A stretch of 64,000 nt of DNA from Bombus terrestris (taxonomy: Eukaryota > Arthropoda > Insecta > Hymenoptera > Apidae). The stretch covers positions 3,410,001 to 3,474,000 of the forward strand of contig NC_063279.1 in NCBI RefSeq assembly GCF_910591885.1, in the 5' to 3' direction. The notes beneath the pieces were generated by a model that worked only from the letters and a program-made list of their open reading frames with translations, had not been told where the DNA came from and did no database searches. Shown in pieces: positions 26,070 through 38,326 of this stretch. The position numbers and the translations under genes were made by a program. Numbering within the stretch: the stretch's first letter is position 1; every line of letters starts with the position of its first letter.

Positions 26070-29011
26070 CGCGTAAGTATATTTTCAGTGCATGATGCTG
26101 ATTTTTTGTTGACGTTTGGCATGTTTGTAGATTTATAGACTGTCTCTGTCGTTATTAGTTAATACTTTTTCATAAAGCGTTTTCTTTTTTCATGCGTTTT
26201 ATATATAATATGGCGTTTCATAATCGATACTACGCCACCATAGCACACTATCAATTTTTATTATCCGTTCTGCTTGTAGAACGAAGGCAAAGGACATTTT
26301 TATTTCTTCTATTTTTGTCATATATGCCAAGGTAATCCGTCACACAATGATTTTTAATGCCATGCAAGATAAGACATTGCAGATATATCTTGGAAATTCC
26401 AAAGTGTCGTACGTTTGTAGTACTTTTGCGAAGCTTTCTCAAAATCTATTTTATTTCTCCCATTCTCAATTTCATGTAGATATAAAATTATGAATTTTAG
26501 AATCATGCAAATAACTTCGAATGCAATCCTTCCTAATAATTAAGAGATTCAAACGTATCACTTGTGACGATCTTCGCCTTTCGACATTCTTCGTTCCTTG
26601 TATTCTTTATTTCGCATGGACGCATAACGCGATGTTATGAATTTCAGAATTACGACACAGATACAGTGTGTCTTTTTAACAAATTTTTCAAGTCATATGA
26701 AATGACACGAAACGATACCTGCTATTAAATGATGAACAATGATGTAATTTAATACGAAATACGAAATTATACTATTAAATAATCCAAAATGTATCATATT
26801 TGGATCTAATTAATTAGTATGTAAATGCAGTAATAAATGGCCTGTAAATATTTCATCTCTGTAGCGATAATAGCCTAAAATGTGTATAATTTTTAAGATT
26901 ATCGAATGGCTCTCTCTACATAATCAAAAACGATATCAAATTTCAGTACCAAATTCTCCATGTCGTTCGTAATCCTGCAATAACCGAAATAAGCATTCCT
27001 CCATATCCACAGGAATCCAAATTCGGACCCTTATATACGATTCTCTCTAACAATACTCACCGAACGTGGCTCACCGAATTGAAACGGCGAAGGGCTAATT
27101 TCCACATACGTTCTGATGCGATTATCCAAGCAGCGAGAAGCGTGATTCGACCTATGCTGGCCACGATTAATTAGAATTTAGCCGTTGATAACGAGAGTTG
27201 CCAGTTTTTCACGCCGGAATCATAAGAATGACTTTTTAAAAGCAGCTTACTTTACGAACTGGCAATGAGAATTCTGGCGTATTACGGTGGAACACGATGA
27301 AATTGCGTTTCGTAATTGGCGCGCTATAAATTAGAAAAGTTAGAAGCGCGTTTTCACGCGCGGCCGAGTTGGCCGGAACGGCGAAAAAGCTGATGCAGTT
27401 TAAATTTAAACACTGTCATTTAGGAGGTTAAAAGGAAGATGAGAATACTTTTCGTGTAAAAATTCATGTTAGTTGACTGGTCAACGATGGTTCCTGGTAT
27501 TATTAATTTCATCGAACCGATTTTAATTAGCATACGAGTAGCATTCATCGCGGAACAGATGTTTGGTGTGGCTCGCGTTCACGTTTTCCGGGTTTACAAC
27601 AAATTGTCGCAGTTTCGGTGACGTTATTGACGCCTGACCCATTAGCGTGCTAGCCGAATGGCAATGATTGCGAAGACAACTCACTGTATCCGGCGAATCG
27701 TAATTGTCGAGTTTAATTTGATTATGAAGTTGACGTACGAAATTAAATAGGTGATTCGCTGGGGTTTCGATTGAAGTATTTCGGTACAAAGAGGTATGCG
27801 TTTCAAAGTTAGGGGACCTTTTTGTAACAATTTTCTTTTTGCTCCTACACATCTCCCAAAAAGTGTTTGCGTGAAATAGAATATAAGACGAGTGTATGAA
27901 AGTCTTAAAAAATATTTTATTTACATTTTAACATTATTTACATATTTTATATAATTTACATTTTAATTTTCCATATCATCCGTTTAGCAAATTTTCTTAA
28001 GAGACATTATGTGACATGTTTCTTTACTTTACAGTACTTGCATACATTTGTGTAGGTCGAATGTTCAAATTATCGTTTGGAAGAATAAAAAACTGAAAAT
28101 GAGATGAATATTTGCAAGTTAATATTAAATCTTCCTAACTGCACTGTAGAGAATTTAATTCAGCTTCCTACACAGAAGAAAAATTGGAATAAAATGTTCA
28201 TGGACGATTACAGACAATCTCCTATATCGGAGACCATTTTCTTGCTGTACAATGCGAAACGAGAACGATTTTCAGTGCAAATTTCGCTGAACGTTTCAGC
28301 ACGATGTTCGATAGAATTTTCTTGATCGCAGCGTTTAAAAGAACGAAACAGAGAGCATCGTCAAATAATAAGTAACATTAATATCTACAAAAAGCTTAAA
28401 AAGACTCTGCATCGAGATTCGCGTGGTTTCGGCAAATATTAATACCTTGCTGACCTAAATGATCGCGATGACTATTGTTCAGCAGCGTGGAAAATAGCGG
28501 CCATTAAAAATATCGTAGAACCAAGCGGGTAGTTTGCGCTCGTTGCATTTGCATTTCGTCGTATAACGTCTGACTTCTAATTACATCGACGTGGCGAGCG
28601 TAAAAATAAAGTGCAGAGACGTCTGAATCGAAAATAGGATTAATAGAGAACGTTGGTAAATATTTCAACGATTTCTTTCAGCTCTTATATGATGTTGATG
28701 TTACGAGACCAAGATAATTGTGTTTATTTGGATAATTAGATCGACGGCAAATAATAAAGAGTGAAAGCTCTGGTGTTTGAAAAGGACACGATCGATTTGA
28801 TCAGATATTTTACTCGTTGTCGAAATATTATATACACCCGGAGATCGAAAAATGAAAATTGTCGAAGTAATCACTTTAAGAAAATCTCTACATCTTTACT
28901 TTTGTATATCCGTGACCTGGGGACTGTTGTTACGAAGAGAATTGAATTTAGTGAAACAAAATATTCGAAATAAGCAGAGGTCCATATTATTCTGGTCCTG
29001 AATATAAATTG

Positions 29012-29251
29012 TGTTTTGGGTTACAAGGTCTAGAAACAAAAGGGCTATAAGCATATTTCTGTTGTTGTTTCTTGTAGCCTTCAGCTAGAGCTACGAGGTT
29101 AACTTTTTGGTAATGTCCTTTGCTATAAATATATGAACGTGCTCCCTATCGTGGCTTCTTCTACTGTATTGTAACACTGTAAGAGTGAGGATCTGAATCA
29201 GCATACATTATACTTATACCTTTGTTTATTTCAATATATTTTTCTATTACA
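29012..29251 (+). mobile_element. Probable solo LTR, Ty1/copia-like
   Basis: The segment starts TGTTTTGGG and ends TTCTATTACA, the TG...CA boundaries expected of an LTR. The five bases before it are AATTG and the five after are AATTC, a 4-of-5 match to a target-site duplication. Inside lies a clear TATA box (TATAAATA at 29124-29131). An ACTGT/CTGTAAGAG region follows, then a T-rich end, an order that fits U3, R and U5. Its 240 bp length suits copia LTRs. No internal region or second LTR lies nearby, so it would be a solo LTR left by recombination. Family assignment is inference; the boundary evidence is direct. Confidence 0.5.
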
Positions 29252-29256
29252 AATTC

Positions 29257-31086
29257 ATCCATTCGTTCTTTTATCAGTCAACCTCGACAGAAACGTATTC
29301 CTATTTGTGAACACGTTTCGTTTTCTCGTCGATGGACATTCTTCAATTTGAATTGAAAGGTGTAATAATGAATGAAATAAAATAATCAAAATTATCCATT
29401 GATAGATGTAACAGGTGTAAAACACCGTTTAAACGCACGAATAAAATTAGCATACTCAGGGTACACAAATTTCTCATACACGTTCAAGTATAGAACATGA
29501 TTGTATCGATATAATCCTTGTATCTAGTACGTAGAATTGTACAAAATTAAACCGAAAGCGTCTTTTAAAATAATCGTTCTCTCGCCTATCTCGTTTGCTT
29601 TCAGAAACTAAAACTACATTCAAAACTTAGCGTAAGTTACGGTATACAAGTAAAAACACTCTCCACGTTCAAATTGGAGATCGTGTCAGCCTTTATCGCG
29701 AAACGAGTGGATCTGAAATTGGGGCTGGTGTCTACGGTAGAAAACTCGAAGGCGTAAGTCGGAGGAAAGAAATTGAATTAGCCGAAGCTAGACGAGCTAC
29801 TATAGTTCATGAGCAGATAAATTCGCGGGGATCCTTTTCGAAACAATAGCGCAGTTAATTTTGTCGCGACGAACACACGAAACTGAGATAATAGAAAGTA
29901 CAATTATTATCGTAGAAACAGTCAGCGTGGAAAACATTTTAACGTGGCAATCAAGCTGCTATTATTAACCTTTACAGTCGTAAAACGTTGATGCGAATTG
30001 AAGATAGAGAAACACAGAGAAGGAGAAATTGGAGGATGCTTAAACCCACAAGCTCCCATTAACCGGAGACGTTAATTCAGTGAGGAAAACGCGTCTGGTA
30101 ATCTTTATGCGCTTCGTTTTAGGCTATGCAAATGAAATGCGGAAACCTCTTATATTAAATGTTTGATCGTCTAAGCAGTGATATACGCTGCCGGTCATTT
30201 AAATATTAAGGCACGTACTCCGTGAATAGTAAAGGAAAGACTAAGCCTCTTAAAAATGATCAAAATGACCATCTCCGGTTTTTATTAATTTCTTAATTTC
30301 ATCACGTAAGTACACGATTAATATTCCGTTGCCAAAGGACAACCTACTTATTTCTAAAAGTAAATTCTAAGGTAAATTTGAAAGGCAGTATCTGGTAACA
30401 TCAACGGTTATCGGTTGATTGGCTCTTTCGAGTGGCTCAATTATACAAATTTCAAAATGTTTCTTACAACACGCGTAATATAATATATTCATGAAAGTGT
30501 CATGATTATGAACATTCGTAAAATATCCACAAGTGTTCGAATACTTTCGTGCGTATATCTAATAATCTACGAAAAGAATCGTTCTGTTCATCTTGTTTCC
30601 GAAATGTAACTTTTGTACATAGCCAGTGTCCGTTATGCCTCTAACGAGAACAACCGCTAATTCATTTTCAAACACACACAGTAACACAGTTACGTACGTG
30701 CAGACTTCTATACGATGCGGCGCCCCAGCTTCCACGTCGTAAGGACAGCCAAATTACGCCCATAACGAGCAGTAATTTAGCGCAACAACGTCATTCAGGA
30801 TACAAACACATAGACCGGTGGAATCCTTGTGGCTAAACCGGGACTCAGAGAATGGAAACGAATTTCAGAATTCGAAGGTCCGCGACGTCGTGTCGTGTTC
30901 GCGTGGAAACGCGATCTTTGTTCCCTCGCCTCGAAGATGCATAATCAAAGCAATAATCTCGACGAACGGTGCAGCGTACGATGCCCTTTGCACGCGTATG
31001 TATACACTTAGCCAAACGCAAGCATACTATGTGTATTACACACAAACAGAAGTTGTCTGTGAACTGGGGATTTCCATGCTAATGCG
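29257..31086. other. Noncoding stretch, no gene recognised
   Basis: No gene is recognised. Three overlapping frames at 30818-31096 (two plus, one minus) lie in a CpG-richer patch and are mutually exclusive. No repeats stand out apart from a short TGTGTA/TACACA inverted repeat near 31030. Confidence 0.55.
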
Positions 31087-31279
31087 ATTTCTGTAACAGA
31101 CAGCTTCATTTGGCTCTGCGGATTTCCATATGGCACTACGGTCGGTCAAAGTGATTCGAAACTCGCCTAGTCTGATTTATACAGCATTTTCAAGTCCACG
31201 CGAGTTATCCGTGATCCTGCTCTTGCATTAGCCGCGCCTGTCCTAAATTATCTCGTTCAATTGGACTACTTACATTTTA
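31087..31279 (+). repeat. Dispersed duplicate, copy A
   Basis: This segment and 32009-32155 are paralogous. Both start TTTCTGTAACAGA, share an AGCTTCATTTGG word, a GAGTTATCC word and a GCATTAG word, and end AATTGGACTACTTAC. Differences are mostly transitions, and copy A has about 45 extra bases in the middle. No open frame is shared, so it is likely an unclassified repeat family rather than a gene. Confidence 0.75.
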
Positions 31280-32008
31280 GATTATCCGGTATAACATTTG
31301 TACGGAATACGCAGAGAATCGCAAAATGAAAAAAGGAATAGATACGATTATTTATACGATTAAAATATTAATAAATCGAAAATGGTAATAAATTTGTTTC
31401 GGAGAGAAGTTAAATCAAGATGTAATGAAAGTTTCAAAAACCAAAAGGAAAATTTGTTCGAGCGGATAATATTTTCGGTTAAAATTATCATCGTTCAGTG
31501 GCGTGTGTATGTTATTTCATTTGTGAAATCTACTTTTTCCATTGTTTTATTAGTTCTTATGTAATACCTTCTCGCTGGTCCAAATAATCTTGTCACAGAA
31601 TTATTCAAGTCATCTTCTCGTGTTCGGTTAGACGATATTTTTAAAAGTAGACTATATCTTTTAATTCTTTCGTTAATGCATAAAAGGCTATTGATACCCT
31701 GTAATATATAATCTCATAAAAATTATTTGTACACCACCGTATTTATTGAAGCGTTTGAACGTTAATTAGTTGAGTCCAAGCATAATTAGCGTCATATCAT
31801 TTTATGGCACTTTCGCACGATACGAAAATTTAATATTATATTACGAAATGTGCTAAAACACGCTTCCTTGCAAAATAAGGATATGTGCAAATACTTTTTA
31901 TAACCGACATATCACAACCAGTTTGATTATTCTATGCGAAACTCAAGATTGAATTTTTAGATTTGAAGCTTAGGTGATTCAAATAACCTACCACACTGTA
32001 CGTCATTC
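31280..32008. other. Spacer between the duplicate pair, nothing recognised
   Basis: AT-rich sequence with one 60-codon frame (31382-31564) of no recognisable type. Confidence 0.55.
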
Positions 32009-32155
32009 TTTCTGTAACAGATAGCTTCATTTGGCCCTGTGAATTTCAATATGGTCTTACGACCGTCTCTACGATCCTACGAGTTATCCACGACCCTGTT
32101 CGCATTAGTCCCATCTGTCCTAATTGATCTCGTCCAATTGGACTACTTACGTTTT
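32009..32155 (+). repeat. Dispersed duplicate, copy B
   Basis: Same orientation as copy A, about 920 bases downstream. It lacks the middle insert of copy A. C/T and G/A differences predominate, which would fit decay of methylated CpG or simply age. No target-site duplication is evident at either end, so it is probably a fragment or a segmental copy. Confidence 0.75.
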
Positions 32156-33164
32156 CCCGAGGATCATAGATCTGCAGCTAAACCGCGCCGACCCGAACTT
32201 CGCGTGAACTTTTGATCCCTTTTATGGCACGATAAATTCGCAAACTGCACAGAGCGAATGTCCGCTTTAAATGTCGGAACGATTCCAGAAATGTATCGTC
32301 CTATCATCCAGACTCGATACAATTTTTCCTCGTACTTTTTGCGGCGAATCCTGGATCGATGAATCGGTCATAGATCGGCTCTTGGAAAATTTCATTAAAG
32401 AAACGTCGAGTTCATTACTCGAGTGTTCTACGATATCGATTGTCGAAGATTACGTATCGGTAGGAATAGAGCGGATTTATTGATTTTAGATAAATCTGCA
32501 ACGCAATGGGAGTACATTGGCCGCATTTTATTTTGATCAATGTTACAATTGCGTAGAAATTTTTACTCGAACGGTAAGCAAGATTTTTATATTTTCCTGA
32601 ATTTTTTCATATTGGCTGAAAGTTCGATTTTTTGATAAAAGGAAACCATATAGTAGCACGAGTTGGATAAATTCTCGTGGGGAAAAGTTTCTGACACTTT
32701 TGATATTTATGCTGACACACTATACGCTGTGAATTATGTATCTACAATTAATACTTTGAGCTTACCACCGTTAATGAAGAGTGGCCTTTCAGAATATTCT
32801 TCATTTCTAGGAAATTTTATTCTATACATTTTTTTTAATCCATTAAAGACCAAGCGGTATAATTTAATATAATGTTATAGGTGTTTCAATTTCTTGAAAT
32901 CCCATAAAATCGTAGAATTTACGTGGAATTGAAACGCAAAAGGTATTAAGCGAATTCTTGAAATTACTTTTCCTAACTAGAATATTAAAAAAATAGAATT
33001 TAACAATATACCCATTGAAAAGAAATTGCAAATGAGATCTTGCATTAACGCAACATTATCCTTTAACAAGTTAATACAAACAATATCGAAATGTTATTAT
33101 TTCTTTTATTCGATCTGATCATGCAAATTAATCGATTTCGCAGCAACGTATGTTTTATCGATTG
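32156..33164. other. Noncoding stretch, no gene recognised
   Basis: Plus-strand frames of about 70 codons at 32271-32483 and 32663-32872 have no recognisable domain. The first predicts a mixed polar sequence with no motif. No RNA gene is seen. Confidence 0.5.
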
Positions 33165-33166
33165 TA

Positions 33167-33376
33167 TTAGGTTGTCCGAAAAGTTTTTTTCGTTTCATAC
33201 GGAAATAATAGATACACAATATTTTTTGTTTCATATTAGTTTATTGAATTATGCACGAACGTAATAACAGAAATATAACGAAATGAATCATACCTAATTC
33301 AATAAAATATAAAACAGAAATTGTTGTTCATCTATTATCAACTTATGAAACGAAAGAAACTTTTCGGACAACTTAT
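33167..33376. mobile_element. Mariner-type MITE, fold-back class (copy 2)
   Basis: About 210 bp, starting TTAGGTTGTCCGAAAAG after a TA at 33165-33166. The right end is GGACAACTTAT, a mutated version of GGACAACCTAA, so the right target duplication is no longer exact and the end is placed by alignment to the other copies. The internal halves mirror each other as in copies 1 and 6. It is the most eroded at its terminus of the six. No coding capacity. Confidence 0.88.
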
Positions 33377-34329
33377 AATATATGCGTATATGGAATAGGG
33401 CGATTTCTATTTAAATATTATCACTGCGCGGACATCGTGCGGGCCAGAAATGGTCATGTTGTGGAAAAGGTAATTTGGCAAGGTGAAAGTTCGGAATAAT
33501 TTCGGGAAATATCTGAGGGCGGTGCTAAAGCACGGCAGTATAAAGGTTCATTGAAAGATATGAAAATCGAAATCGTGTTAAGTATAATGGAGCATAATGT
33601 CTATAGATATTACAAAATTACAAATTACAGAGATAAAAAATTACACAGACGGAAATAAAATATGAAATATTAAAATTATTATATCGTATTGGGGAACGAG
33701 GGGAAAATAAATTTTCGTCCGAAGAAACTACTTTCTTATTCGCTAATAAACTCGTTCTATAAATTCAAAATTAAAAGAGTCCTAGTTTACTAGGGTTTCT
33801 CTTTACATCTACCACTACTAGATATTTAAGCTGCTTTTAAAAAGTGATAAGATTCTCGTTTTATACCCGGCGAGAAGTCAACGGGTGGAATTTATGTAGT
33901 AGTCTAATAAACGTTCAACTCTGATACGCTATTTCTTACGTCATAAAAAACATAGGACGAAAACGTCGAACGATCGATAAACCGAGGAAGACGACGAAGA
34001 AGATGAAGTTCCTTTCAATGATAAGTATCGCAGCTAAAGAAAAAAAACATCCTTTTGCCGTTTGATACGTCACTTCTCCCCTGCTTATCAAAGATTTACC
34101 TTCCGACGTTTCTTTTGTAGCTGTCCTACGGACAGGGCGAATTTCCAGACAAAAATTTTCTTTAGACGTACAGAAAAATGTTATTGAAACTACAAGCGAA
34201 TTTGTATGTTAAAATTTCGTTTAATGGATCTTATTAACATTCTAATCGTTATAAATAATACTCGATCATTTAGCAACCACGATTAATTCTAATTACAATC
34301 ACACAAAGATTCGTATGGTTTTTTATTGC

Positions 34330-34345
34330 AGAGTTGATCAACTCT
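34330..34345. repeat. Perfect 16-base palindrome
   Basis: AGAGTTGATCAACTCT equals its own reverse complement. It sits just after a T-rich run ending TTGCAG, at the left edge of the CpG-rich patch. A dimeric binding site or a chance palindrome are both possible. Confidence 0.7.
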
Positions 34346-35060
34346 CTCGTTGCCAACCATCAAGTTCAGAAAGAACACTTCCTGACTTAGAAACGCGGCC
34401 TGTCAAACGCGGTTACTTGGCCGTTCGCGGTTATAGCGATCTTAAAAGGGGTCGTCAAACGCGGCTGAGTCCTTGCGGAAGGGCGCGCGTAACGTTGGGC
34501 GGCGCGAGTTTCAACGCGGTGACGGGTTAAGTGTCATAGAGGAGCGTACGAAAAGCGCGAGGTGCACGGTGTGGTGCATATTCACCGAAATCCTCGAGGC
34601 CGCGAAAGGCTCTACCCTACAAATCTCGCACACAAATTTAACGTTCGCGAGTGGTGCACGTGCAGAGAGAGGCAAACCAGCGCTGATACCTCTCGGTTCG
34701 TTTTTATACGACGAAAATCGTTACGAGCTTTCGTCGCGCCGCTCTATGCGAATCAGAATGGCGTGGTCGTCGTCGCAGCTGCGCGACCGAGCCATTTGCA
34801 TACGCGCGGGATGCTTTCATTGCGTCTCTTTTTTTCCCCTCGTACCTGCAACCCTCTTTTCTTTGTCGCGACGACGACGATTCTTTGCAGGGCGTTTGCG
34901 AGTCTTCCGTTACGGATTAAATTTAATACGCTGGCCCGTTGCATAGCGGCTCATTATATTTTTACAAAATCCTCGCCGTCTCCGACGCTAAGAAACTGGA
35001 TACACCGTTCGGAATTTAAAAATATTCAGACGCGCGGAATTGCACTCCACTAGCCCCCGA
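34346..35060 (+). other. CpG-rich patch with overlapping long frames
   Basis: GC and CpG are clearly higher than in the flanks. Plus-strand frames of 157 codons (34473-34946) and 163 codons (34562-35053) overlap in different frames, and a minus frame covers 34753-34944, so at most one could be real. The predicted residues are arginine- and serine-rich without a domain, as expected from CpG-rich noncoding DNA. It could be a promoter or first-exon region of an unseen gene, since a T-rich run ending in CAG precedes it, or simply a GC-rich isochore fragment. I do not call a CDS. Confidence 0.35.
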
Positions 35061-36956
35061 GCAGGAATTTCTGCGTTTTACTCGCGTACGATGACGTGCG
35101 GGCTTAGACGAACAATATGGCATTTCCAGGGAAATTGTGAATGCCTGATTCGTTCGCTTTGTGCTTGTCAGAGCTGAAATGGATTTTTACAGATCATTTT
35201 GACGGATGGATTGTGTAGAATCAAACGTGCAGTAGTTCTGGTATAACTAATAGCATATTTTCCGACCTACGATTTATTTAGAAGAAAGATCGATGCTATA
35301 CTAGTTGGAAATTACCTTTTTGAGAACGTTCAATTTTCTTGTATATTTTGTTCCTCTAGTATATTTTGTACTTATCTTTATACGTGCGCTTTCCTTTTTA
35401 TGGGGATAGGCAGGATGAAACTCAGATAAATTACATCTTTAATTCGGAACGGTGTAGTTTAGTAGGTCAGTCGTAACAGAATTAATCCCTCGAATTATTT
35501 ACCATCCTTGGATTCTCTACTTAATCCGTTGCCAACATTCGCGCAGGATATGCAGAAAATTGTGAAAAGAATAGACCGAATTGTTTCTATTCCAAAGAGA
35601 AATTCGATTAAAACGTAGTTAAAATATAAATGAAGGGTGGAGGTTCCGAGATCGATCTCCTAAATCATTCGCAGTTGTTTCATGTCGAGCAGATATTCTG
35701 GAATATAATTCCTTTCCGAGAGTATGCCATTCTTATTCCGTTTGTTAAAATTCAACGAACGTCGTGACAATTCGTATCACGTACATTTGAGACGTTAAAG
35801 CGGAATAAAAACCGAAATCTCGGTTGCCGGGATTCAAAGTTGGACAAAGGATAAAGGTACAGCATTCTGACGAAGTTAAAATTGTAAACATTTGGAATTT
35901 GGGTCAGGCATGTGACTCGGATTCAGAGTAACAGAAACAAAACAAAAACGAAATTGAATTTACGGTGTTCCGCTTATTCGTTCCCTCGCCATGGGAGTTA
36001 AAAAGTTTATATAATACTACTTTGTTTTTCTTTCTTCGTTCGACAGCTGCTAACGAAAATTTCTAATTGCTCGAGCTTATTACGAACACAAAAATATAAT
36101 AGTCTCGCTGTCAACTGAAGGAGGAAGTCGTAGATATCATTGAATTATTAAACAGCGTTGCTGTTTTAAGGCTGTCGTTTCGATAATTTGATCGATAAGC
36201 ACTTTCACGTCGATTATTCAAAACATACAAGTTATATTTTAGAAATGTCGTAAATTAAATATTCCGAATAATTACAAATTAATAATCGAACGGTAAAAAT
36301 ATAGGTTATTTTATGATATCATTTTTAGAAATATCAATTTGTTCCTTAGTATTGTGTGAATCTCTTGCATCGTTGTAATCTCAATACAAAACGTTAGGCA
36401 TTACATAAATTTTTCTGAATCTTTCGTCTATTTCCTTACGCGTTAAAATACATAGAAATTCGTGGTAGTATAGCCAAGCGATAGGTCATGCCACCTCTCG
36501 GAAATACAGCTCCTGACCTAGCACTGGGTCACGCCTGGTTGAACGTGCTAAGTGAACGAGTCAAGCATTATACGAAGTGCAAGCTATACAAGCACAGACT
36601 GTAAAATAAATTTATCTTACTTTCGATGGATGTCAAAAGACGTAAAACTCTCATAAAACCACAGATTATCTCAGTGTATTCTTGTACAAATTCGAGCAAT
36701 GCATGCCACAATAATGGTTTTCCTCTATACGTATACGTGTGAGTAGAAAAGACCGTCGCATGAAGTTTAAAATAGGTTTCTAGAAATAATAGCCGTTCCA
36801 AGGGATTCTGCTTTTGAAGAACAACGACTGTTTTATTTTTTCCTCTTCTATACCCTCAAAATCCACAGGATCTTAGTGTGAATCGAAAAAAAGAAAATTT
36901 CCATCGAATAATTGAAAACTTCAACAATTTTCAAATATTCGATTTTTAAAAATTTC

Positions 36957-37062
36957 AAATATAAATTTAAATATAAATATAAATTTAATTATAAATTATA
37001 AATTTAAATATATAAATTAATTATAAATTTAAATATAAATATAAATATAAATATAAATTTTT
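36957..37062 (+). repeat. AT-rich (ATAAAT)n minisatellite
   Basis: About 100 bases built from ATAAATATAA and ATAAATTTAA words with slight variation and no G or C. It ends in a run of four ATATAA units. Confidence 0.9.
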
Positions 37063-37919
37063 CAGCATTCGAACTTCCAAATATTTTAATTTCCAGATCT
37101 TTAAATTTTCAAATTCGTCGTTGCGCATTTACGTATTTCCAACGCGCTTAATTCTTAACGGATTAATTTTCTACTTTGCGCTTTCAGTACCCTGAAAAAT
37201 TGTTCCTAGTTTTGTCAGTTCTCTGACAAATCATTCGACACCAACCACGAAATACTTGCTTTATGCGTGTCACCAGGAGAATCATGTCTCACGCGGCATA
37301 TTTTCGGCTATTTGCTCGTACTATTTCTACTGAAAATCCTTGCCCTCGTAAATTTTGCATTATGCGAACAGGGCTATGGACACGGTTTTCATTCCGTTCG
37401 CATATTAGCGCGATGTTCTCGCGCTTCAAGTGACTCGACGCTGTTTCACTTCTAACGTTGCGCAGCTGCAGACACCTGATGATCGGTTCCACCAGTTCCC
37501 CGTTATCCGATACGACGTTACTCGCTTCCATCGGCACATGTTCATGCAGCTATGAACGAACTTACGCGGGCATAAAGACATCATGACTGGAAAATGATTG
37601 TCTCAGCCATGGATCGGAACAGGAAGCAGTAAAAATGTAGTTTATGCGGACGTTACATCGTAGCGATATTGGTTTAACGGAGTAAGGATCCATTTCCGCG
37701 ATTGTTTCTAACCGTATGGAACCTGACTGTGGAAATATCGTATGGGACATGCTTTTATCGTACACCCTACTTCGTATATCGGGTCACTAAGATAGACAGG
37801 AATTAAATAAGTTGTTCGTCGTTCGATAAACTCACGGATTATTCTCTGTAACTGAGACATCCGGACGAGAATTGTTGTTATTTTATGTTTTAGAGGTAGG
37901 ATCGCGTTAGTTATTATTA

Positions 37920-38326
37920 TGTTATATAGATAATAAATCCACACTTCTCGGAGCAGAAAAACCTTTATTGCACACACTTAGAAGGGTCACAAACGAATGA
38001 AAGAAAAAAGGCAAGAGGGGTCCTAAAACTATCGATCAGGTCTATCGACCGTGTCTAGGAACAACTTCTAGTTACTCCTTTTGTAACTAGCCGTCAGTAT
38101 ATAGATGGCGAGCGAGAACTCACGTTGTTATTTTCAACAAGAATGTAATGAAATTTAAATAACATAGATAAATTTCATATAGTTTTTCTGCGTGACTTTG
38201 TAAATGTGAGTAGATGGTACATATATTGTTTGAATATTAAATCGTTTCGATCGCGTATTTTCCAGGTACATTTTCATATATAATTTAGTTTCGAAAGACT
38301 TACGTTTAACACGTTCTGTCGACACA
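37920..38326 (-). mobile_element. Tentative solo LTR, minus orientation
   Basis: On the plus strand the segment starts TGTTATATAG and ends GTCGACACA, and both flanks are TATTA, a perfect 5-base match. Read on the minus strand it has a TATATA box at about 38100, then a GC-richer stretch, then AATAAA at about 37964-37969 some 140 bases downstream, and ends TATAACA. That order is what an LTR shows. Against it, the flanks are AT-rich so a 5-base match is weak, and no second LTR or internal region exists. A hairpin with CTAGTTAC/GTAACTAG arms lies at 38068-38090. Confidence 0.33.

Larger units (their letters stand above)
20467..29006. other. Noncoding stretch, no gene recognised
   Basis: No gene is recognised across 8.5 kb. 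Frames reach 114 codons on the minus strand at 21708-22052, but that overlaps a plus frame in a CpG-rich patch (21.83-22.30 kb). A 62-codon frame at 25160-25348 sits directly after a pyrimidine-rich run ending in CAG, so it could in principle be a small exon, but its predicted residues match nothing I know and no matching donor is obvious. Also present are a T-rich tract (21.48-21.53 kb), GGCT and TC microsatellites and two short palindromes. Confidence 0.5.
33377..37914. other. Noncoding stretch with CpG-rich patch, no gene recognised
   Basis: It holds a CpG-rich patch at 34.33-35.06 kb (listed separately), a possible distant relative of the 31/32 kb duplicates near 35.49-35.61 kb and an AT microsatellite at 36.96-37.06 kb. 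Other frames are at most about 90 codons and often opposed. A pol III box A-like word near 36.47 kb was examined and rejected as a tRNA. Confidence 0.5.

Noticed and set aside
34473..35053. Two plus frames of 157 and 163 codons as coding
   Set aside because: They overlap in different frames in CpG-rich DNA where stop codons are scarce by composition; neither shows a motif.
36462..36560. tRNA-like words: a TAGCCAAGCGATAGG box A look-alike and GGTTGAAC resembling box B
   Set aside because: The stems of a cloverleaf do not pair, the box B match is poor and the spacing is long. It could be a worn SINE head but the evidence is too weak.
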